Shown one piece after another: positions 25,150 through 34,617 of a stretch of DNA of 64,000 bases (position 1 is the stretch's first letter; the number at the start of each line of letters is the position of its first letter). Made by a program: the position numbers and the translations under genes. The notes beneath the pieces were generated by a model that worked only from the letters and a program-made list of their open reading frames with translations, did not search any database and was not told the DNA's origin. Source of the stretch: Streptomyces tardus (lineage in GTDB: Bacteria > Actinomycetota > Actinomycetes > Streptomycetales > Streptomycetaceae); contig NZ_JAELVF020000001.1 of assembly GCF_018101125.2 (NCBI RefSeq), positions 4,319,629-4,383,628 on the forward strand, read 5' to 3'.

Positions 25150-28100
25150 GTGACCGACAAGCCGTTCACGCACCTGCACGTGCACACTCAGTACTCGCTG
25201 CTGGACGGCGCGGCGCGACTGAAGGACATGTTCAAGGCATGTGGCGAGATGGAGATGTCCCACATCGCCATGACCGACCACGGCAACCTGCACGGCGCCT
25301 ACGACTTCTACCACCAGGCGACCTCGGCCGGAGTGACGCCGATCGTCGGCATCGAGGCGTACGTCGCGCCGGAGTCCCGCCGCTACACCCGGCCGGTCAA
25401 GTGGGGTGCCCCGCACCAGAAGCGGGACGACGTCTCGGGCGCCGGCGCGTACACCCACATGACGATGTGGTCGCGGAACCTCACGGGCCTGCACAACCTC
25501 TTCCGGGCCCAGTCCCGGGCGAGCCTGGAGGGGTTCTTCCGCAAGCCGCGCATGGACCGTGAGCTGCTGGCGGAGTACTCCGAGGGCCTGATGGCCACCA
25601 CCGGCTGCCCCTCGGGCGAGGTGTCCACCCGTATCCGGCTCGGGCAGATGGACGAGGCGCTGAAGGCGGCCGGTGAGTTCCAGGACATCTTCGGCAAGGA
25701 GAACTTCTTCGTCGAGTTGATGGACCACAACATCGACATCGACCGCCGGGCGCGGGCCGGGCTGGAGGAGATCGCCCGCAAGCTCGACGCCCCCTTCGTC
25801 GTCACCAACGACTCGCACTACACCTTCGAGCACGAGTCCTCGGCCCACGACACCCTGCTGTGCATCCAGACCGGCAGCAACCTCTCCGACCCCAACCGCT
25901 TCAGCTTCGACGGCTCCGGCTACTACCTGAAGTCCGCCGCCGAGATGTACGCGATCGACAACTCCGACGCCTGGCAGCAGGGCTGTCTCAACACCCAGCG
26001 GTTGATCGCCGACCGGATCGACACCGAGGGCATGTTCAAGCCGCGCAACCTCATGCCGCGCTTCGACGTGCCCGAGGGGTACGACGAGGTGAGCTGGTTC
26101 CAGGAGGAGGTCAAGCGCGGGATGGCCCGCCGGTACCCGGGCGGTGTCCCCGCAGACCGGGAGCGGCAGGCGGCGTACGAGATGGGCGTCATCATCGAGA
26201 TGGGGTTCCCCGGATACTTCCTCGTGGTCGCGGACTTCATCATGTGGGCCAAGGAGCAGGGCATCGCGGTGGGCCCCGGCCGCGGTTCGGCGGCGGGCTC
26301 GATCGTCTCGTACGCGATGGGCATCACCGACCTGGACCCGATCGAGCACGGGCTGATCTTCGAGCGGTTCCTCAACCCCGAGCGCCTGTCCATGCCCGAC
26401 GTCGACATCGACTTCGACGAGCGCCGGCGCGGCGAGGTGATCCGGTACGTCACCGAGAAGTACGGGGCCGACAAGGTCGCGATGATCGGCACGTACGGCA
26501 CCATCAAGGCGAAGAACGCGATCAAGGACTCGGCGCGGGTGCTCGGATACCCCTACGCCGTCGGCGACCGCATCACCAAGGCGATGCCGGCGGACGTGCT
26601 CGGCAAGGGCCTGCCGCTGTCCGGCATCACCGACAAGGACCACCCGCGCTACAGCGAGGCCGGCGAGATCCGCTCGATGTACGAGAACGAGCCGGACGTC
26701 ACCAAGGTGATCAACGCGGCGCGCGGCATCGAGGGCCTGGTGCGGCAGATGGGCGTGCACGCGGCCGGCGTGATCATGTCCAGCGAGCGGCTGATCGACC
26801 ATGTTCCGGTCTTCTCCCCGAAGAACGACGGTGTGGTCGTGACCCAGTGGGACTACCCGAGCTGCGAGTCGCTCGGCCTGCTGAAGATGGACTTCCTGGG
26901 GCTGCGCAACCTCACGATCATGGACGACGCCGTCAAGGCGATCGAGAAGAACAAGGGCAAGGAGATCAAGCTCCTCGATCTCACCCTCGACGACCCGGTG
27001 ACCTACGAGCTGCTCCAGCGCGGCGACACCCTCGGCGTCTTCCAGTTCGACGGCGGACCGATGCGGTCGCTGCTGCGGATGATGAAGCCCGACAACTTCG
27101 AGGACATTTCCGCGGTTTCGGCCCTCTACCGGCCGGGTCCGATGGGCATGAACTCGCACATCAACTACGCCCTGCGCAAGAACGGCCAGCAGGAGATCGT
27201 CCCGATCCACCCGGAGCTCGAGGAGCCGCTGAGGGAGGTCCTCGAGATCACCCACGGCCTCATCGTGTATCAGGAGCAGGTGCAGAAGGCGGCCCAGGTG
27301 CTCGCCGGCTACTCGCTCGGCCAGGCCGACCTGCTGCGTCGTGCGATGGGCAAGAAGAAGCCGGAGGTGCTGGAGAAGGAGTTCGTCAACTTCCAGCAGG
27401 GCGCCCGGGACAAGGGGTATTCGGACGAGGCGATCCAGGCCGTCTGGGACGTGCTGGTGCCCTTCGCCGGCTACGCGTTCAACAAGGCGCACTCCTCGGC
27501 GTACGGCCTGGTGACCTACTGGACCGCCTATCTGAAGGCGAACTACCCGGCCGAGTACATGTCGGCGCTGCTCACCTCGGTGCGCGACGACAAGGACAAG
27601 TCCGCCGTCTACCTCAACGAGTGCCGCCGGATGGGCATCAAGGTCCTGCCCCCGGACGTCAACGAGTCCGAGGCCAACTTCACGCCGCGCGGCGACGACA
27701 CGATCGTCTTCGGCCTCACCGCGGTGCGCAACGTCGGCCAGAACGTCGTGGACTCCATCGTCAAGTGCCGCAAGGAGAAGGGGAAGTACTCCTCCTTCCC
27801 CGACTTCCTGGACAAGGTCGAGGCCGTCGTCTGCAACAAGCGCACGGTCGAGTCGCTGATCAAGGCGGGCGCGTTCGACGAGATGAGCCACACCCGCAAG
27901 GGGCTCAGCGCGCAGTTCGAGCCGATGATCGACAACGTCGTCCAGGTCAAGCGCAAGGAGGCGGAGGGCCAGTTCGACCTCTTCGGCGACATGGGCGACG
28001 CCGCCGCGGACGACGGTCCCGGCTTCGGTCTGGACGTGGAGTTCTCCGAGGAGGAGTGGGAGAAGACCTATCTGCTCGCCCAGGAGCGGGAGATGCTCGG

Positions 28101-28692
28101 CCTCTATGTCTCCGACCACCCCCTCTTCGGCATCGAGCACGTGCTCAACGAGAAGGCCGACGCCGGGATCTCGCAGCTGACCGGCGGTGAGTACAGCGAC
28201 GGCTGGACCGTCACCATCGGCGGCATCATCTCCGGACTTCAGCGGAAGATGACCAAGCAGGGCAACGCGTGGGCGATCGCGACCGTCGAGGATCTGGCCG
28301 GTTCGATCGAGTGCATGTTCTTCCCCGCGACCTACCAGCTGGTGTCCACCCAGCTGATGGAGGACGCGGTCGTCTTCGTCAAGGGCCGGCTGGACAAGCG
28401 CGAGGACGTGCCGCGCCTGGTCGCCATGGAGTTGATGATCCCCGACCTCAGCGAGGCGTCCGCCAACGCCCCGGTGACGATCACCATTCCGACGGTGAAG
28501 ATCACCCCGCCGCTGGTGGAGCGGCTGGGAGAGGTCCTCGGCCACCACCGCGGCGCCACCGAGGTGCGGGTCAAGCTCCAGGGCGCGCGCAAGACGACCG
28601 TGCTGCGGCTCGACCGGCACCGGGTGACGGCCGATCCGGCGCTCTTCGGGGACCTCAAGGCTCTGCTCGGCCCGTCCTGCCTGGCCGGCTGA
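25150..28692 (+). CDS. dnaE: DNA polymerase III alpha subunit
   Basis: DnaE1-type replicative polymerase, 1180 residues from the GTG at 25150. The PHP domain begins FTHLHVHTQYSLLDGAARLK with intact metal-site His residues. The palm motifs are GPGRGSAAGS and PDVDIDFDERRR. The finger region (YQEQVQKAAQVLAGYS), tandem HhH region (AFNKAHSSAYGLVTYW) and C-terminal OB domain (TIGGIISGLQRKMTKQGNAW) are in the expected order, ending LKALLGPSCLAG. An upstream in-frame GTG (25138) lies inside the gccggagg ribosome site, so 25150 is preferred. The gene is single and ends at a strong hairpin. Confidence 0.97.
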   Translation: MTDKPFTHLHVHTQYSLLDGAARLKDMFKACGEMEMSHIAMTDHGNLHGAYDFYHQATSAGVTPIVGIEAYVAPESRRYTRPVKWGAPHQKRDDVSGAGAYTHMTMWSRNLTGLHNLFRAQSRASLEGFFRKPRMDRELLAEYSEGLMATTGCPSGEVSTRIRLGQMDEALKAAGEFQDIFGKENFFVELMDHNIDIDRRARAGLEEIARKLDAPFVVTNDSHYTFEHESSAHDTLLCIQTGSNLSDPNRFSFDGSGYYLKSAAEMYAIDNSDAWQQGCLNTQRLIADRIDTEGMFKPRNLMPRFDVPEGYDEVSWFQEEVKRGMARRYPGGVPADRERQAAYEMGVIIEMGFPGYFLVVADFIMWAKEQGIAVGPGRGSAAGSIVSYAMGITDLDPIEHGLIFERFLNPERLSMPDVDIDFDERRRGEVIRYVTEKYGADKVAMIGTYGTIKAKNAIKDSARVLGYPYAVGDRITKAMPADVLGKGLPLSGITDKDHPRYSEAGEIRSMYENEPDVTKVINAARGIEGLVRQMGVHAAGVIMSSERLIDHVPVFSPKNDGVVVTQWDYPSCESLGLLKMDFLGLRNLTIMDDAVKAIEKNKGKEIKLLDLTLDDPVTYELLQRGDTLGVFQFDGGPMRSLLRMMKPDNFEDISAVSALYRPGPMGMNSHINYALRKNGQQEIVPIHPELEEPLREVLEITHGLIVYQEQVQKAAQVLAGYSLGQADLLRRAMGKKKPEVLEKEFVNFQQGARDKGYSDEAIQAVWDVLVPFAGYAFNKAHSSAYGLVTYWTAYLKANYPAEYMSALLTSVRDDKDKSAVYLNECRRMGIKVLPPDVNESEANFTPRGDDTIVFGLTAVRNVGQNVVDSIVKCRKEKGKYSSFPDFLDKVEAVVCNKRTVESLIKAGAFDEMSHTRKGLSAQFEPMIDNVVQVKRKEAEGQFDLFGDMGDAAADDGPGFGLDVEFSEEEWEKTYLLAQEREMLGLYVSDHPLFGIEHVLNEKADAGISQLTGGEYSDGWTVTIGGIISGLQRKMTKQGNAWAIATVEDLAGSIECMFFPATYQLVSTQLMEDAVVFVKGRLDKREDVPRLVAMELMIPDLSEASANAPVTITIPTVKITPPLVERLGEVLGHHRGATEVRVKLQGARKTTVLRLDRHRVTADPALFGDLKALLGPSCLAG

Positions 28693-28739
28693 GCGCGGCG
28701 CCGGGGCCCGGCGGCCGGTAGCGGTCGGTCCGTACGCAC

Positions 28740-28775
28740 GAGTGAGGGGCTCCCCCGCCGGGGAGCCCCTCACTC
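28740..28775. terminator. dnaE terminator hairpin
   Basis: A 16-bp perfect stem (28740-28755 with 28760-28775, core GTGAGGGGCTCCCC) closes a 4-base loop 47 bp after the dnaE stop. It also lies downstream of the convergent 51-aa gene. Confidence 0.85.
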
Positions 28776-28933
28776 ACTGCCGTCCGCCTGGCTGCCGGTG
28801 CCTGCTCGCGCCCGCCCCGCTCCGGGGGCCGTCCCGCCGGGAGGGCCTGCTGCACAGGCGGGAGGGCCGGGGCGTACGGGCGGCGCGGGTCTCGGCGGCG
28901 GCCGATCGTCGTCGAGGACGGCCGACGGGACGG

Positions 28934-29089
28934 TCAGTTGTGGCCGAACTTCTTCGACTGCCGCTTGCGCTCCATCTTGCCGGTGCCCTGGCCGGACTCC
29001 AGCTGCTCCTCGGAGCTTCTGCCCTGCTCCTGCGTGGACTTGGCCCGGTCCTCGGGTCTGTGCGGCACACGGTTCTTGTTCTTGGCCAT
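28934..29089 (-). CDS. small basic hydrophilic protein (51 aa), unknown function
   Basis: A 51-residue protein starting MAKNKNRVPHRPEDRAKSTQ and ending KMERKRQSKKFGHN, with no hydrophobic segment. It is rich in Lys, Arg, Gln and Glu and probably disordered. The ATG at 29089 is preceded by ggaggtcagc, a strong ribosome site, which separates it from a longer unsupported frame upstream. Small proteins of this kind are widely conserved in Streptomyces without assigned function. It lies between dnaE (convergent) and the NYN-domain gene (divergent). Confidence 0.75.
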   Translation of the reverse strand: MAKNKNRVPHRPEDRAKSTQEQGRSSEEQLESGQGTGKMERKRQSKKFGHN

Positions 29090-29369
29090 GCTGACCTCCC
29101 GGGTCCTCGGAACTATGGCCGAGTTCAGATTCGCATGACCCATCATTCTTCGCATATCGGTCACTTCGCCTCGCGGTGCGGCTGCGAGGTTCGTTCCGGT
29201 CGCGCCGTGGACGTACGGTGCGGCTGTGGTCGGGCCGGAGGCCAACTGCGGCCCGCCACGCCGAAGATCGAGTTCCGACAGTTAACGCCGGTTAGGGTCG
29301 GGCAGACTCGACGTGAATACGCCCTGGCCGCCCCGGTGGCCCGTGCGGTGAGACGAAAGTGGGTGGACC

Positions 29370-30587
29370 GTGGACCGTTGCGTCGTTCTCGTGGACGCCG
29401 GGTATCTGCTGGGCGCCGCCGCGAGTCTCCTCGCAGGTGAGCCCATGCGCTCCCGGATCACTGTCGACCACTCCTCGCTGATCCAGGGGTTGCGCGAGCG
29501 GGCCGAGTCCGACACCGGCCGCGACCTGCTGCGGATCTACTGGTTCGACGGTGCGCCCGACCGGGTGCCGCAACCCGAGCACCGGCGGCTGCGGGTCATG
29601 CCGCGCGTGACCGTACGGCTCGGTGCGCTCACCCGCAGTGAGGGGCGTTGGGCGCAGAAGGGCGTCGACGCCGCCATGCACGCGGAGTTGACCGAGCTGG
29701 CGCGCAACCGCGCCTGCTCCGACATTGTGCTGGTCACCGGCGACGGCGATCTGCTGCCGGGTCTGATGTCGGCCAAGGAGCACGGCGTCGCCGTCCACCT
29801 GTGGGCGGTGCAGGCGGCGGACGGCGACTACAACCAGTCCGAGGACCTTGTCGCGGAGGCCGACGAGCGCCGCGTGCTCGACCGGATGTGGATCACCCGT
29901 GCGGTGCGCGCGAAGGATCCCACGGGGCCCTTCGCACCGCAGCCCGCGACCCGGCCCGACATCGCGGCCATCCTCTCCGCGCCGCTGCCGGAGCCGCCCG
30001 CGGCCCCGGCGGAGAACGGGACCGCGCCGCCCGCCCCGGAGCCGGAGCAGGAGGACGAGGCAGACACCGAGCACAAGGGCGTCCCCACCCCCAAGGACCT
30101 GGCCGCGCTGGGCCGGCACACCGCCGCCCACCAGTCGCCGCCCTCGCCCGCCACTCTCCGCTGGTCCTCGGACAAGGGCTGGTCCGACCGCGGGACCTCG
30201 CCGGAGTCCCCGGAGGTCGCCGGACTGCCCACTCTCGCCCAGCTCACCACCGCCGAGCAGCGCTGGGCGGACCGGGAAGAGGACATCACCACGGTCAGCG
30301 GCGACCCCTACGAGGTCGGCCAGGTCTTCGCCGGCCGCTGGATCATCCGGCTGGGAGGCCGCGGCGACCTCGGCCAGCTGTCCGTGCAGTACCCGCGCAT
30401 CCCGCACCGCATCGACGGTGAACTCCTGCGCTACGCCGCCAGGTTCGGTCTCCTCGCGCACAAGGACGACCAGATCGACGAGGACGACCGGTACGCGATC
30501 CGGGCCGGCTTCTGGCGCGAGGTGAGCGACCGCACCGGCACCGAGCACCCCCCGACCGCCGCACAGGAGAGCCCGGGGCAGCGCTGA
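29370..30587 (+). CDS. NYN-domain (PIN-like RNase) protein
   Basis: A 405-residue protein. The first 180 residues form a NYN/LabA-like domain of the PIN superfamily: CVVLVDAGYLLGAAASLLAG, IYWFDGAPD, KGVDAAMHAEL and DIVLVTGDGDLLPGL supply the acidic residues of a metal-dependent nuclease site. Residues about 200-320 are a Pro/Glu-rich linker. The C-terminal block (DPYEVGQVFAGRWIIRLGGR to FGLLAHKDDQIDEDDRYAIR) is conserved-looking but unassigned. RNA cleavage is family inference. The GTG start is set by the conserved MDRCVVLVDAG. The ABC transporter genes follow 45 bp downstream. Confidence 0.85.
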   Translation: MDRCVVLVDAGYLLGAAASLLAGEPMRSRITVDHSSLIQGLRERAESDTGRDLLRIYWFDGAPDRVPQPEHRRLRVMPRVTVRLGALTRSEGRWAQKGVDAAMHAELTELARNRACSDIVLVTGDGDLLPGLMSAKEHGVAVHLWAVQAADGDYNQSEDLVAEADERRVLDRMWITRAVRAKDPTGPFAPQPATRPDIAAILSAPLPEPPAAPAENGTAPPAPEPEQEDEADTEHKGVPTPKDLAALGRHTAAHQSPPSPATLRWSSDKGWSDRGTSPESPEVAGLPTLAQLTTAEQRWADREEDITTVSGDPYEVGQVFAGRWIIRLGGRGDLGQLSVQYPRIPHRIDGELLRYAARFGLLAHKDDQIDEDDRYAIRAGFWREVSDRTGTEHPPTAAQESPGQR

Positions 30588-30632
30588 GGCCGGGTACGGT
30601 CGCCCGTCCGCGGGCGCGTACCCTCGTGATTC

Positions 30633-31694
30633 GTGGAGAACGGCGCACAGGAACTCAGCGAGGACGAGCGGGACACCGGCAGGGCCGACGGCTCGCCCGA
30701 AGAACCCGCGGCGCCGCCCGTCGCGGTGGCGGTCACCGGTCTGGTGAAGAGCTATCCCGCCCGCCGGGCCCGCCGGGGACGTGCCGCCACCGAGGCGGTA
30801 CGCGCGACCGACCGGGTCGATCTGAGCATCCGGGCCGGTGAGGTCTTCGGCCTGCTCGGCCCCAACGGCGCCGGCAAATCGACCCTGGTGCGTCAGCTGA
30901 CCGGTCTGCTGCGGCCCGACACCGGGCGGATCGAGGTGCTCGGCCACGATCTCGTGCGCCACCCCGACCGCGCCTCCCGGCTGCTCGCCTATCTCGGCCA
31001 GGAGTCCTCCGCGCTGGACGAGCTGACCGTCTCACTCGCGATCGAGACCACCGCACGGCTGCGCGGTCGCGACGCCGAGCACGCCCGCAAGGAGACCTCC
31101 GCCGTGATGGCGGAGCTGGGCCTGGGCTCGTTCGCCGATCGCGCGCTGCGCAGGCTCTCCGGCGGCGAGCGCCGACTCGCCTGCGTGGGCGCTGCCCTGG
31201 TCGGCGACCGCCCGTTGCTGGTGCTGGACGAGCCGACAACCGGTATGGACCCGCTGGCACGGCGTTCGGTGTGGGCCGCGATCGACCGCAGGCGCCGGGA
31301 GCACGGTACGACCGTGCTGCTGGTCACTCACAACGTGCTGGAGGCGGAGGCGGTGCTCGACCGCGTCGCGGTGCTCGACAGGGGCCGCGTCATCGCCTGC
31401 GACACCCCCGGCGGGCTCAAGGCGGTCGTCGGCGACGATGTGCGCCTGGACCTGGTGTGGCGCTCGGAACCGCCGCTGAACATCCCGGAGGTGGCCGCCC
31501 TGCGTGAGCACGCCCAACGCACGGGCCGCCGCTGGACGTTGCGCATGCCGCCCGAGGAGGCGCGCACCGCGGTCGCGGCCGTCACGGGTGGTGCGGCCTT
31601 CGCCGCGCTCGACGACTTCACCCTCGCCACCCCCAGCCTGGAGGACGTGTACCTGGCGCTCGGTGGCCGTGGCGAGGGCCTGGTGCGGATGTGA
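30633..31694 (+). CDS. ABC transporter ATP-binding protein
   Basis: A 353-residue ATPase of the DrrA/ABC-2 exporter type. It has a Walker A motif in GLLGPNGAGKSTLVRQLTGL, a Q-loop in LAYLGQESSALDEL, the signature RRLSGGERRLACVGAALVG, Walker B LLVLDEPTTGMDP and the H-loop LLVTHNVLEAE. About 30 N-terminal residues are acidic and disordered, and about 90 C-terminal residues form the accessory domain common in this group, ending LEDVYLALGGRGEG. The GTG start has a TACCCT -10-like sequence 8 bp upstream and no ribosome site. It pairs with the permease 106 bp downstream. Substrate is unknown. Confidence 0.92.
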   Translation: MENGAQELSEDERDTGRADGSPEEPAAPPVAVAVTGLVKSYPARRARRGRAATEAVRATDRVDLSIRAGEVFGLLGPNGAGKSTLVRQLTGLLRPDTGRIEVLGHDLVRHPDRASRLLAYLGQESSALDELTVSLAIETTARLRGRDAEHARKETSAVMAELGLGSFADRALRRLSGGERRLACVGAALVGDRPLLVLDEPTTGMDPLARRSVWAAIDRRRREHGTTVLLVTHNVLEAEAVLDRVAVLDRGRVIACDTPGGLKAVVGDDVRLDLVWRSEPPLNIPEVAALREHAQRTGRRWTLRMPPEEARTAVAAVTGGAAFAALDDFTLATPSLEDVYLALGGRGEGLVRM

Positions 31695-31800
31695 GAACGT
31701 GTAGGCCGGGTCGACCCGGGGCAAACCGCCCCGCCACCGCGAACGCGGTGGAACGTCCGCCCGAGGGCCGTGAACCGCAGGGAAGGTACGGATCGAGAGC

Positions 31801-32697
31801 GTGACCACACTTTCCTCGAGGACCGCCGCATCCCCGTCCGAGCCCACAGGCGTCCCTGGCGCCCCCGCCCTCGGCGGGCGCTCCGCGTCCCCGGCGCCGG
31901 CCGCCGCCGCGGGCGGTCGCGGTGGTACGGGCCCCGAGCAGCCGCTCGCGCCCCGCGCCAAACTGTGGCCCTCGCTCGGCGCCGTCTACCGGGCGCAGCT
32001 CTCCCGGGCGCGGGTGGCGCGCATCCCGCTGCTTTTCGTCGCCACCTTCCAGTCGGTCGGGATCATGATCCTGATGCGCGGTGTGGTCTCCGGCGGTCTC
32101 AGCGAGGAGACGGGTGCGGTGGTCGCCGGTGCCAGCGTGCTGGTGGTGGCGTTCGTCGGACTGAACCTGCTCGCCCAGTACTTCGGCGCCCTGCGCGCCT
32201 CCGGCGGACTCGACCACTACGCCACGCTGCCCGTACCGCCCGCCGCGGTGGTGCTGGGCACGGCGGGGGCGTACGCCTCCTTCACCGTCCCCGGCGTGAT
32301 CGTCACGGCCGTGACGGGGTGCGTGCTCTTCCAGCTTCCGGTGACCGGCCTGTGGGTGCTGGCGGCGGTGATCCCGCTCTCCGGCGCCGCGCTCGCGGGC
32401 CTCGGCGCGCTGCTGGGTCTGCTCGCACCGCGTCCCGAACTCGCTACGCTGTGCGGCCAGTTGGGGATGTCGGGTGCGCTGCTGCTGGGTGTGCTGCCGG
32501 CCTCCTCGATGCCGCTGGCGCTCCAGTGGGCCAGGGACCTGCTGCCCTCGACGTACGGGGTCGAGGCGATGATCGCGACCTTCCAGCCGGACCCGGACTG
32601 GGTGAACGTACTGCTCAACCTCGCGGTCAGCGCGGCGGTCGGCGTTGTCACGCTGGTGTTGGCCGCCTGGGCGTACCGCCGGGCCGCCGTCCGCTGA
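31801..32697 (+). CDS. ABC-2-type transporter permease
   Basis: A 298-residue membrane protein with a 55-residue Ala/Pro-rich cytoplasmic N-terminus and six hydrophobic segments, including GAVVAGASVLVVAFVGLNLL, AAVVLGTAGAYASFTVPGVI, GLWVLAAVIPLSGAALAGLG and VNVLLNLAVSAAVGVVTLVL. The layout fits the ABC-2 permease family and it directly follows its ATPase. The pair probably exports a hydrophobic or lipid-linked molecule; the substrate cannot be told. The GTG at 31801 has only a weak upstream purine stretch (gggaaggtacgg). Confidence 0.85.
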   Translation: MTTLSSRTAASPSEPTGVPGAPALGGRSASPAPAAAAGGRGGTGPEQPLAPRAKLWPSLGAVYRAQLSRARVARIPLLFVATFQSVGIMILMRGVVSGGLSEETGAVVAGASVLVVAFVGLNLLAQYFGALRASGGLDHYATLPVPPAAVVLGTAGAYASFTVPGVIVTAVTGCVLFQLPVTGLWVLAAVIPLSGAALAGLGALLGLLAPRPELATLCGQLGMSGALLLGVLPASSMPLALQWARDLLPSTYGVEAMIATFQPDPDWVNVLLNLAVSAAVGVVTLVLAAWAYRRAAVR

Positions 32698-32876
32698 GCG
32701 CGGCGCGCTGAACAGCGGCGCCGACCGCGCCCGTCGTCCGAGCCGCGCCGGGTCTCCACCGCTGTGCGAGGACGCCGCGCGAGGCGTCCGGAGGGCGGTC
32801 GGGCGGCCGTGAGCGCCGCCCCCGTACGGGCGTCCCCCGCGGCGGGTCGGGCGAGCGAGCCTGGCACGATGGCGGG

Positions 32877-33683
32877 GTGAGTTCACCGACCCCAGCATCC
32901 CCAGACGGTTCGTCCCAGCCCTACGACCCGTGGGGCGAGCGTTCCGCCGCCGCAGGCACCGCGGAGCCCGGCGCCCCCGACGCCGAAACCACCGGGCCGA
33001 CCGGCCCCGGCGAGCTGCGCGACCTCGCGCTGGTCGCCGTCCCGGTCGCCCTCTGCGGCGTGCTCCTCGGCCTGCTCTGGTGGTGGCTCGCCCCGAACGT
33101 CCCGTACCTCTCGGACGGCAAGCAGGCCTTCCTGCTGAACTCCGAGGGCGAGGACTCGGTCAGCGTGGACGGCGTCTATGTGGCGCTCGCCGCCGGACTC
33201 GGGCTGCTGAGCGGAGTGCTGGTCTTTCTCCTCCGCCGCAGCGGCGGCATCGGAGTCGTCGTCGGACTCGCCCTCGGAAGTGCGCTGGCCGCGTTCCTCG
33301 GACGGGTGGTGGGCTCGCTGCTCGGCCCGAGCGGGGACCTCGCCGCCGTCGCGGCGGAGACCGGACGCGGAAAGTCCTTCGACGGGCCGCTCGAACTCCA
33401 CGCCACGATCGCGCTGCTGGTCTGGCCCCTTGCCGCGCTGCTGGCACATCTGCTGGTGACCGCGCTCTTCGGCCCGCGCGACCCGGAGCCGACCCTTCCC
33501 GTCCACACCGGTTGGGCCGCGGGCCCGGCCGCCGGCGACCCGCACGCCGGTGGGTACGGCCCGCACCCGGACGCGGGAGCCGCGCCGGGCGACGCCCACC
33601 TCGGGCAGCCGGACCAGCACGGGCACCCGTACGGGGGGAACCGTCCGCCGGAGTCGCCCGAAGGGCCCGGTCGTTCGTACTGA
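32877..33683 (+). CDS. membrane protein with Pro/Gly/His-rich tail, unknown function
   Basis: A 268-residue protein with a 45-residue Pro/Ser/Ala-rich N-terminus and four hydrophobic segments (LALVAVPVALCGVLLGLLWW, GVYVALAAGLGLLSGVLVFL, GIGVVVGLALGSALAAFLGR and TIALLVWPLAALLAHLLVTA). The C-terminal tail is rich in Gly, His and Pro (HAGGYGPHPDAG). It resembles uncharacterised Streptomyces membrane proteins, and no catalytic motif is recognised. The GTG start shows no ribosome site but has CACGAT ending 6 bp upstream, so the mRNA may be leaderless. Confidence 0.75.
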   Translation: MSSPTPASPDGSSQPYDPWGERSAAAGTAEPGAPDAETTGPTGPGELRDLALVAVPVALCGVLLGLLWWWLAPNVPYLSDGKQAFLLNSEGEDSVSVDGVYVALAAGLGLLSGVLVFLLRRSGGIGVVVGLALGSALAAFLGRVVGSLLGPSGDLAAVAAETGRGKSFDGPLELHATIALLVWPLAALLAHLLVTALFGPRDPEPTLPVHTGWAAGPAAGDPHAGGYGPHPDAGAAPGDAHLGQPDQHGHPYGGNRPPESPEGPGRSY

Positions 33684-33835
33684 GCGCAGTCGCCGAGGCG
33701 ACCGGCTGTCCGCACCGAGCCCGCTTCAGGGCCCGGGCAGGCCCGCGGCCGATCCCGTTCGGAGCGCCGGGAACGTGCCCTGCGGCAGCGTGCTCGGCGT
33801 TCTCAGCCCGACGCCCGCGGCGCCCGGCCGCCGGG

Positions 33836-34339
33836 TCAGCCGCGGCCGATGGCGGCCGTACGCGCCCCGGTGAGGCCGATCAGGTCGGTCGGCGAGAGTT
33901 CGATCTCCAGCCCGCGGCGTCCGGCCGAAACGCACACCGTGGGATGGTCCAGCGCCGAGGAGTCCACCACCGCGGGCAGTCGTCTGCGCTGGCCGAGCGG
34001 CGAGATGCCGCCGAGTACGTAGCCGGTGGCGCGCTCGGCCGCCGCGGGCACCGCCAGCTGGGCGCGCTTGCCGCCCGCCGCGGCGGCGAGCGCCTTGAGG
34101 TCCAGTGAGCCTGACACCGGTACCACCGCCACGGTCAGTTTTCCGTCGACCTCCGCCACCAGGGTCTTGAAGACCTGGCTCGGATCGAGGCCGAGCGCCT
34201 GCGCGGCCTCCTCGCCGTAGGAGCGGAAGTCCTCCGCCCGCGGGTCGTGCGTGTAGCCGTGCACGGTGAAGTCGATCCCCGCCCGAGTGAGGGCGACGGT
34301 CGCCGGAGTGCCTGCGGTGGCTGTCTTCTTGCGGGCCAT
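33836..34339 (-). CDS. ybaK: YbaK/EbsC-family Cys-tRNA(Pro) deacylase
   Basis: A 167-residue YbaK-type editing-domain protein starting MARKKTATAGTPATVALTRA. Family motifs are VFKTLVAEVDGKLTVAVVPV, with the substrate-positioning Lys of the YbaK/ProX fold, LDLKALAAAAGGKRAQLA, GYVLGGISPLGQRRRLPAVV and IELSPTDLIGLTGA. YbaK clears Cys mischarged on tRNA-Pro in trans. The ATG at 34339 has a gggagggc ribosome site; the longer in-frame extension was rejected. It is followed on the same strand by no other gene. Confidence 0.92.
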   Translation of the reverse strand: MARKKTATAGTPATVALTRAGIDFTVHGYTHDPRAEDFRSYGEEAAQALGLDPSQVFKTLVAEVDGKLTVAVVPVSGSLDLKALAAAAGGKRAQLAVPAAAERATGYVLGGISPLGQRRRLPAVVDSSALDHPTVCVSAGRRGLEIELSPTDLIGLTGARTAAIGRG

Positions 34340-34617
34340 GCGGTGCCCTCCCGGGGCGTGCGCGGTGAGAACGGACGGATGTGCGGAACGCCTGTACGAC
34401 GGGTGCACGGCGCGGTGTCGGGGCTCCTCACGGTAATTCCCGCTCTGTGCCCGGGAGTTGCCGACGCCGGGGGAGCGGCGCACACCGCGGGCACACCCGC
34501 AGGCCCGGCCCGCAAGCGCTCCAGCCCGTCCCGTACCCGCCCGCCACGCCTCGCACGTACGCGCCGGCCTCCGCCCGTACGTGCCTGCCCGCGATCCGGA
34601 CTTCCGCCACCAAGGGG

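Noticed and set aside
25021..28773. A 1250-codon open frame antisense to dnaE
   Set aside because: It is the frame complementary to high-GC3 codons of dnaE, has no domain-like composition (repeated Val/Leu/His/Arg/Gly) and no ribosome site. Long antisense frames are expected at this G+C.
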